A stretch of 64,000 nucleotides of DNA from Mangifera indica (Eukaryota > Streptophyta > Magnoliopsida > Sapindales > Anacardiaceae), in the NCBI RefSeq assembly GCF_011075055.1, contig NW_025401112.1, positions 363,894-427,893 of the forward strand. The letters run 5' to 3'. Positions 59,131 to 64,000 of this stretch are shown here, piece after piece; the first letter of the stretch is position 1; every line of letters starts with the position of its first letter. The notes below the pieces were generated by a model. It made no database searches and had not been told where the DNA came from. It saw only the letters and a program-made list of their open reading frames with translations. The position numbers and the translations under genes were made by a program.

Positions 59131-62083
59131 GCGACAACCGAGGAAAAAGAGAGAGAAAAAAAGCCACAATTGCTGTAACTTATTCAACAAGCAACACAGG
59201 TCTCTCTCTTTTTCTTCCCGTTTAGGTTTTCGATTTTTTATGCTTTTTCTTTTCTTTTTAACTTTAGTGTTTTACTCTATTCGCTTCATACTGTTCAATT
59301 TTCACTACGGATGTCTTGTTTTAGCGGAGTTTTGTTTTTACGTAATTTTAGCAGTAGGGGTGTGATATTTGCGTCAAGAATCTGCTAGGTTTCTGCAATC
59401 AGGGTTTAAGTAATTAATTTGTTCTCTGGTTTTGTTTCATTGATGGTTGGGTTTAGGTTTTTCTTAAGCTGCGCCTTTTTTATTTAATGGTCTAGGGTTT
59501 TTGCTTTGAGGAAAACGGTGACGTTTTACTGTAGTAAAAACCCTTAAATAATAGGAGAAGAACCTAGTTTTATTTTGGTGAGGATTCTGCTTTTTAAGTC
59601 ATCAGAACCGGTTCAAGTAATCGGCCCGATTATCAAACCGGTTTCACAGTTACCTTATTTTTCAAATCGGTTTATGATGCGGATGCTGATTTGGTTTGGT
59701 TATTGGATAATATACTTAGAAGTCCCATTATTTTAGAAAATCATTATGAATGGAGCTTGGTACTAAGACAAAATTAAATTACCACTTGCTATAAAATTTT
59801 TAAATTCATTGAAGAAGGAAATAAGTTGCTAATTCTTCATACAAGGGATAATTTACAGTCTTAAAAAGACATTTAAGTAATTTTGTATAAATACACTTTT
59901 TCTTTTGAAAAATTTTGTTTGACAAATTAAATGGAAAAGGCCAAAGGACTTATTCCCACCCAAAATTTATTACATTATCAAATTAGTACATGTTAACTAT
60001 TAAAAACCTAAACGCCCGTCTGTAGATAGTTAAAATTAACAGAACTCGTTAATACTATTTATTTTTCCCTTAGATTTAAAAAACTAACAATTTCCTTTAT
60101 AATTAAACTTTAAAATGTTACATATTCTTCTTTAGGGTTTTCTTCTCTTTCTCTTTTCCTTTGTTGGCGTTGTTACTAGTTAGTTTCTCTTTCTCCCCTT
60201 TTCTGGTGCCAAAATCCAGATGAAGAATGCCTTGTCACTAGAGACGAAGATATCGTTTTTGTTTTTTAATTAGTAATATATTAAAAATAATAAAACATTA
60301 TTTATTTGCCCTTCAAGGTTTAAAAAATTAACAAATTTCTCTCATGATTAAATTTTGAAATGTCACTCAATATATTATTCATTATTAGGGTGAAATAAAT
60401 AATGTTTTATTATTTTTAATATACTATTAGTTAAATGATGATTTTACCCCTAGAATTTAATTGATTTTATTAATTTTAACTACTCAAGGGTGAGTTTTTA
60501 GGGTTTCAATAGTTAACAGGTATCAATTTGGGAATACAATGAACTTTGGGGGAGAATAAGTCCTTTGGCCAATGGAAAAAAATTGAACACTAAACCGGCT
60601 AGGGCTAACTCCTTGAATTTTTTTTTTTTGACAAATATTTTTATCTAAGTCAACACTATGTAGGGATATTTATGTCTTTCCAAATAGTATGTTTACATTT
60701 AACTGTTAAATGTTTCTAAATGATTTGTAACTCCGATGAAATATTTGAATAAAAAATAGAAGTCCAATGATAATACCTCTTCAATCTGTTATCTCACTGA
60801 TGCATAACTTGAAATTTACCTCATATCATTAAGATATTGACTATTAAATGGCATGAGGACAAAAAAATAAAAAGAAGTTTATTTTATGATGCAAGATTGT
60901 ATTAGAGGGCGAGTAATGTTTCAGCTGAGAAGAAAGTTCTTACTGTTGTCACTGTTGTGAATTTCATTACATAATATGAGCTTTTGTATGGACTAAGAAC
61001 ATTAAGAAATACTACAGTTTTTGCATTTATTAGATGACATATTTAATTATTAGTTCCTAACATTGGGAACTTCTTGATAAATTTTTTAACTATAGGGACT
61101 TTTATCAGTAAGTTAAAGTTCAGCAAAGTATCTAAAATTTGAAGATGCTTGAGAAATGTTATACGTAAAAAGCTTAGATGTGATTCCTAACATAACACCA
61201 ACACATGTGATTATAATTAATGGCACATTTCAATATAATGGAAGCACAATTGAGATCTCAAATTTGTAAGTGTACTGTTACCCAAAATCCCATGGGTTTT
61301 TATTTGCAGAAGTGATCCTAGAATCAGCTATATTCATGATTTGATTAGAAACAGTTGTAAGCTTCAAATTTTAGCTTTACTGCAGTGTTTCAGAAGTTTT
61401 TATTTCATCCCAAAGTTTCAACAGCATGATCTACTTGTCCCACCATGGTTTCATTGAAAAAAATAAATTCAAAAGCGTATCCAATGAAGAAAAATTATGA
61501 GATAGAGTACTGAAATCCTGAACACAATATTTTAAGTTCTTGATCGGGTTAAATGCTTCTGCTTTTTTTTTTTATGTCATTTTCATTTTTTCATAATGGA
61601 TCATGGGAGTGAACTGCAATAATCTGGTATTGTTACATTCATGGAAAACCAACTATTTAGAGAAGTTGCCTTGGAGGTCTTATTTATTGTGATGAAATTT
61701 TAGTTTGAGTTTTTTTATTTATATATTTCTTTTTGTTTTTGTTTTTTTTGGTTTACCTTGTTAAGTAAAGCTAATTTTTTGTTATGCTGCAAAAATTGGG
61801 TGGATGTACTGTTAAATTCATGCATCTTAGAATTAAAACATGAATTCAGTTGAGCCTAGAAGGTTGTAACATTTGGATGTATCATGTGAGAAACATCACT
61901 GTCTTGCTTTTAGTTTTTCTCCCCCCTTTTAGGAGGCTAGATGGGGGTGATAAAAAGAATAAAAAATGAATTATGAGATCAACATTCAAATCCTTGCTGA
62001 ACCATTGAGTTTTACTTGTATATTTGAGACTTCACAACAACAACCCTGTTAACTTCTATTTTATTAATTTCTTCTCAGGAGGA
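59131..62083 (+). other. 5' leader exon and long leader intron of the HAC-like gene
   Basis: A GAGAGAGAAAAAAAG purine tract near 59149 and CAACACAG|GTCTCTCTC at about 59199 suggest a non-coding first exon. The next good acceptor is CTTCTCAG at 62078, five bases before the ATG. This makes a leader intron of about 2.9 kb, which holds the transposon at 59939-60570. No coding frame is visible. Confidence 0.5.
59939..60570. mobile_element. Foldback MITE, Mutator-like family (copy D, best preserved)
   Basis: 632 bp with ends GGCCAAAGGACTTATTCCCA and GGGAGAATAAGTCCTTTGGCC (given in part), flanked by a perfect 9-bp duplication AATGGAAAA (59930-59938, 60571-60579). The inner arms repeat inversely, including AAAATAATAAAACATTATTT against AAATAATGTTTTATTATTTT. 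Non-coding. It defines the family to which the copies at 1333, 21340 and 33594 belong. It sits in the leader intron of the HAC-like gene. Confidence 0.92.
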
Positions 62084-63803
62084 ATGTATGAACCAGGAAA
62101 CCCTGAACTATCATGTAAAAAGCAAAGTAACATGGGTGATATAAACCCCATTCAACAAGTTGCCAACCATCCTACTTTCTTACCAGTACCCCTTCGCTTG
62201 ACAATGTCAACCTTTGGTTTGAAACATGATTGCAGCTTAGATAGACCAAACCACCCTTTGAGTCACTTGAAAGGTGAGCCATTTAGTTTCCATACGCAAT
62301 ATGGTTCAACTAGTCGATCTTTTGTATTTTTGTTTCACAAGGTTTTACTTTGTTTAATAATTCCAGTGTCAATCTTTTTCTGTAGGACAAGCTTTTAATG
62401 GATATGAAACTGGTGCTTCCAGTTTATTCACTGATGTCCGTGGGAAGAACATTAGTTCTCCCATGGACATGAAGCAGATTGGTGAGATGGTTCATTCTCC
62501 TCAACAGGCTTCTGCTTCAACTGTCACCAAATGCTCTAGTATAGATGGATTTTCTCTTGTTGGATCTTTAGATGGTGAACAAGTACAGGATTCAACTTTG
62601 CAGATCCCACATCTTCTAGAGATGATTCCTAAAGTCCCAAATAATCTACCCAGCCTGGACATGGAATATCACCAACCATATGTGCAGTCTGATAAGCCTG
62701 ATGAGGCCAATGAACAATGTTACATCAGTGAAGAAGTTGAATGTTGTAATTCAACAGCAGCAGGGATTCAATGTAGGAAGATTATTCCCCCATCAGGAAA
62801 ATCACACTTATTTTGTGCTGCTTCAGAGGATTCTGGGCCTTTTTCTAGTTCCAACGGACATGCTCCATCAAGTAATCTGTTGTGTTTTTCTGTTCAGCAT
62901 AAGATTTTATGCGCATATATCAATTACAAGAGTTCCATGGTGCCCATAGGGGATTGTCAAGTTTCTTTTGTGAATTATCTGCATTCAAAAATATGTAATG
63001 CTCACATGTGTAGATGTGAACGTTTCTACCTACTCCTATCTCACTTTGATAACTGTCACTCAGTTGAGTGTCATGTTTGTGGACCTGTTCGATGTCTATG
63101 TGGTACTGGTAAACTTTACCACGAATTTAATAAAACAAAATGGAATTTCAATGATAGAGATTTTGGTGAGCCTAACTTCAGAATGGACTGCATAGAACCT
63201 TCATCAAAGCGTCTGAAAGCAGAAAAAAAATTTTGCCCCAGTTCCCATGAAATCAAATTTTCTTCTTCTTGGGATCCAATGAAGGTTCAACCTTTTTATT
63301 CTGGAGCACTTCCACCCTTGCAGCAATGGCCTGATTCTCCTATATCTATTAATTCTGAGGTCAGGGAGGTGGACAGGGAACTGTTGATGAACACTGTACA
63401 AGATTCTATTATTGATGGAGAGAATGGGAAAGATGTTGCTGGCAATTGGTGCAGGTTGAATGCCCAGAGTGTTTTGACTCCCCAGGAGCATAGTGTTGGT
63501 AGTAAAGTGAAGCAGATGGACCTTGTTAATGAAATTACACAGACTGATTCTAGCGGGGTAAGCATCAGCACTGAGCCTGTTCTCAGAGAAGAGCTTAATT
63601 CTCATTGTAAAGGGGATGTACCAATCTGGTCTCTTGATCAGAACAAGGCAAAGATTGAAGATGAACTTGTTGCACCAAAAAATAATATTGGAATTCAGCT
63701 AAAGTCACAGAATCCCAGGATAAAGGGTGTTTCTTTAATTGAATTTTTCACTGCAGAACAGATAAGGGGGCACATATCAAGTCTTAGGCAGTGGAATAAT
63801 CAG
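62084..63803 (+). CDS. HAC2: p300/CBP-type histone acetyltransferase, HAC2-like (5' part)
   Basis: Two coding exons so far, 62084-62273 and 62386-63803 (phase 0 at the end), giving about 535 residues; the gene continues past the right edge. The ATG at 62084 (MYEPGNPELSCKKQS) is five bases after the acceptor. Residues about 235-304 hold a His/Cys-rich TAZ-type zinc finger (HKILCAYINYK ... CNAHMCRCERFYLLLSHFDN, CHSVECHVCGPVR). KRLKAEKKF is a likely nuclear signal. The last exon ends in GVSLIEFFTAEQIRGHISSL-RQWNNQ, the block that precedes the PHD/HAT region in plant HAC proteins. These acetylate histones H3/H4 as transcription co-activators. The N terminus is short compared with HAC1/5/12, which fits HAC2, as does the ZCCHC8 neighbour. 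The catalytic domain, ZZ finger and second TAZ finger lie outside the window and cannot be checked. Confidence 0.85.
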
Positions 63804-64000
63804 GTTTTTACATCATCTTGATTTACTGTCATCATGAATTGAAAATACTGTTTTGTAGTTCTGTCTGAATGTGTACATGCACGAATTTGGCCTTAGCATT
63901 TTGTTGATTTCTGTTGTGCTGGGTCACTGGATTAGTTTTTGGTAATGTTTACTAATTCCTTTAGTGAGTTTATCCTTTGTGATTTTTCTTAAAATTAGTT
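63804..64000 (+). other. Start of an intron of the HAC-like gene
   Basis: Begins CAG|GTTTTTAC after the phase-0 exon end. T-rich to the window edge, with no exon visible. Confidence 0.6.

Overview
The window is nuclear DNA from a flowering plant, most likely a eudicot (probably a rosid). The genes have GT..AG introns, the intergenic DNA is AT-rich and full of small inverted-repeat transposons, and every recognisable protein belongs to a plant family. The species cannot be named from the sequence alone. I found no CRISPR, phage, operon or viral feature, no RNA gene, and no convincing new biochemical system. The unusual material is in gene decay, nested transposons and one regularly spaced palindrome cluster.

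Layout. 1-6.6 kb: three tandem trichome birefringence-like (TBL) polysaccharide O-acetyltransferase genes on the + strand, the first cut by the window edge. 8.3-11.2 kb: a decayed minus-strand gene for a coiled-coil, tail-anchored protein. 13.3-15.5 kb: an intact intronless GH81 endo-1,3-beta-glucanase, followed at 15.8-17.5 kb by a broken duplicate. 18.6-18.9 kb: a small minus-strand coiled-coil/membrane ORF. 20-24.5 kb: repeat-rich AT DNA. 24.9-29.6 kb: a proline-rich extensin-like receptor kinase (PERK) in eight coding exons. 30.4-32.0 kb: a cinnamoyl-CoA-reductase-like short-chain dehydrogenase in five exons. 33.6-35.9 kb: a foldback Mutator-like element with a hAT-like element nested inside it. 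36-40.3 kb: no confident gene. 40.35-44.7 kb: isoprenylcysteine methylesterase (ICME) in eleven exons. 45.4-45.8 kb: an inverted-repeat element. 47.7-51.1 kb: a GEX3-like beta-propeller membrane protein in ten exons. 52.5-58.0 kb: a ZCCHC8 homologue (NEXT complex) in eight exons. 59-64 kb: the 5' part of a p300/CBP-type histone acetyltransferase, HAC2-like, running off the right edge.

The genes do not form one pathway; they are independently spliced neighbours. From memory, gene order resembles two Arabidopsis blocks. One is At5g158xx-160xx: TBL19/TBL21, a golgin-like gene, GH81, ICME and GEX3. The other is At5g385xx-386xx / At1g672xx: PERK8, ZCCHC8 and HAC2. This would make the window an older combined gene order and supports the identifications, but it needs an alignment to confirm. 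Exon joins given below were chosen by reading frame, GT/AG borders and family similarity. All intron phases close into uninterrupted proteins of the expected length.
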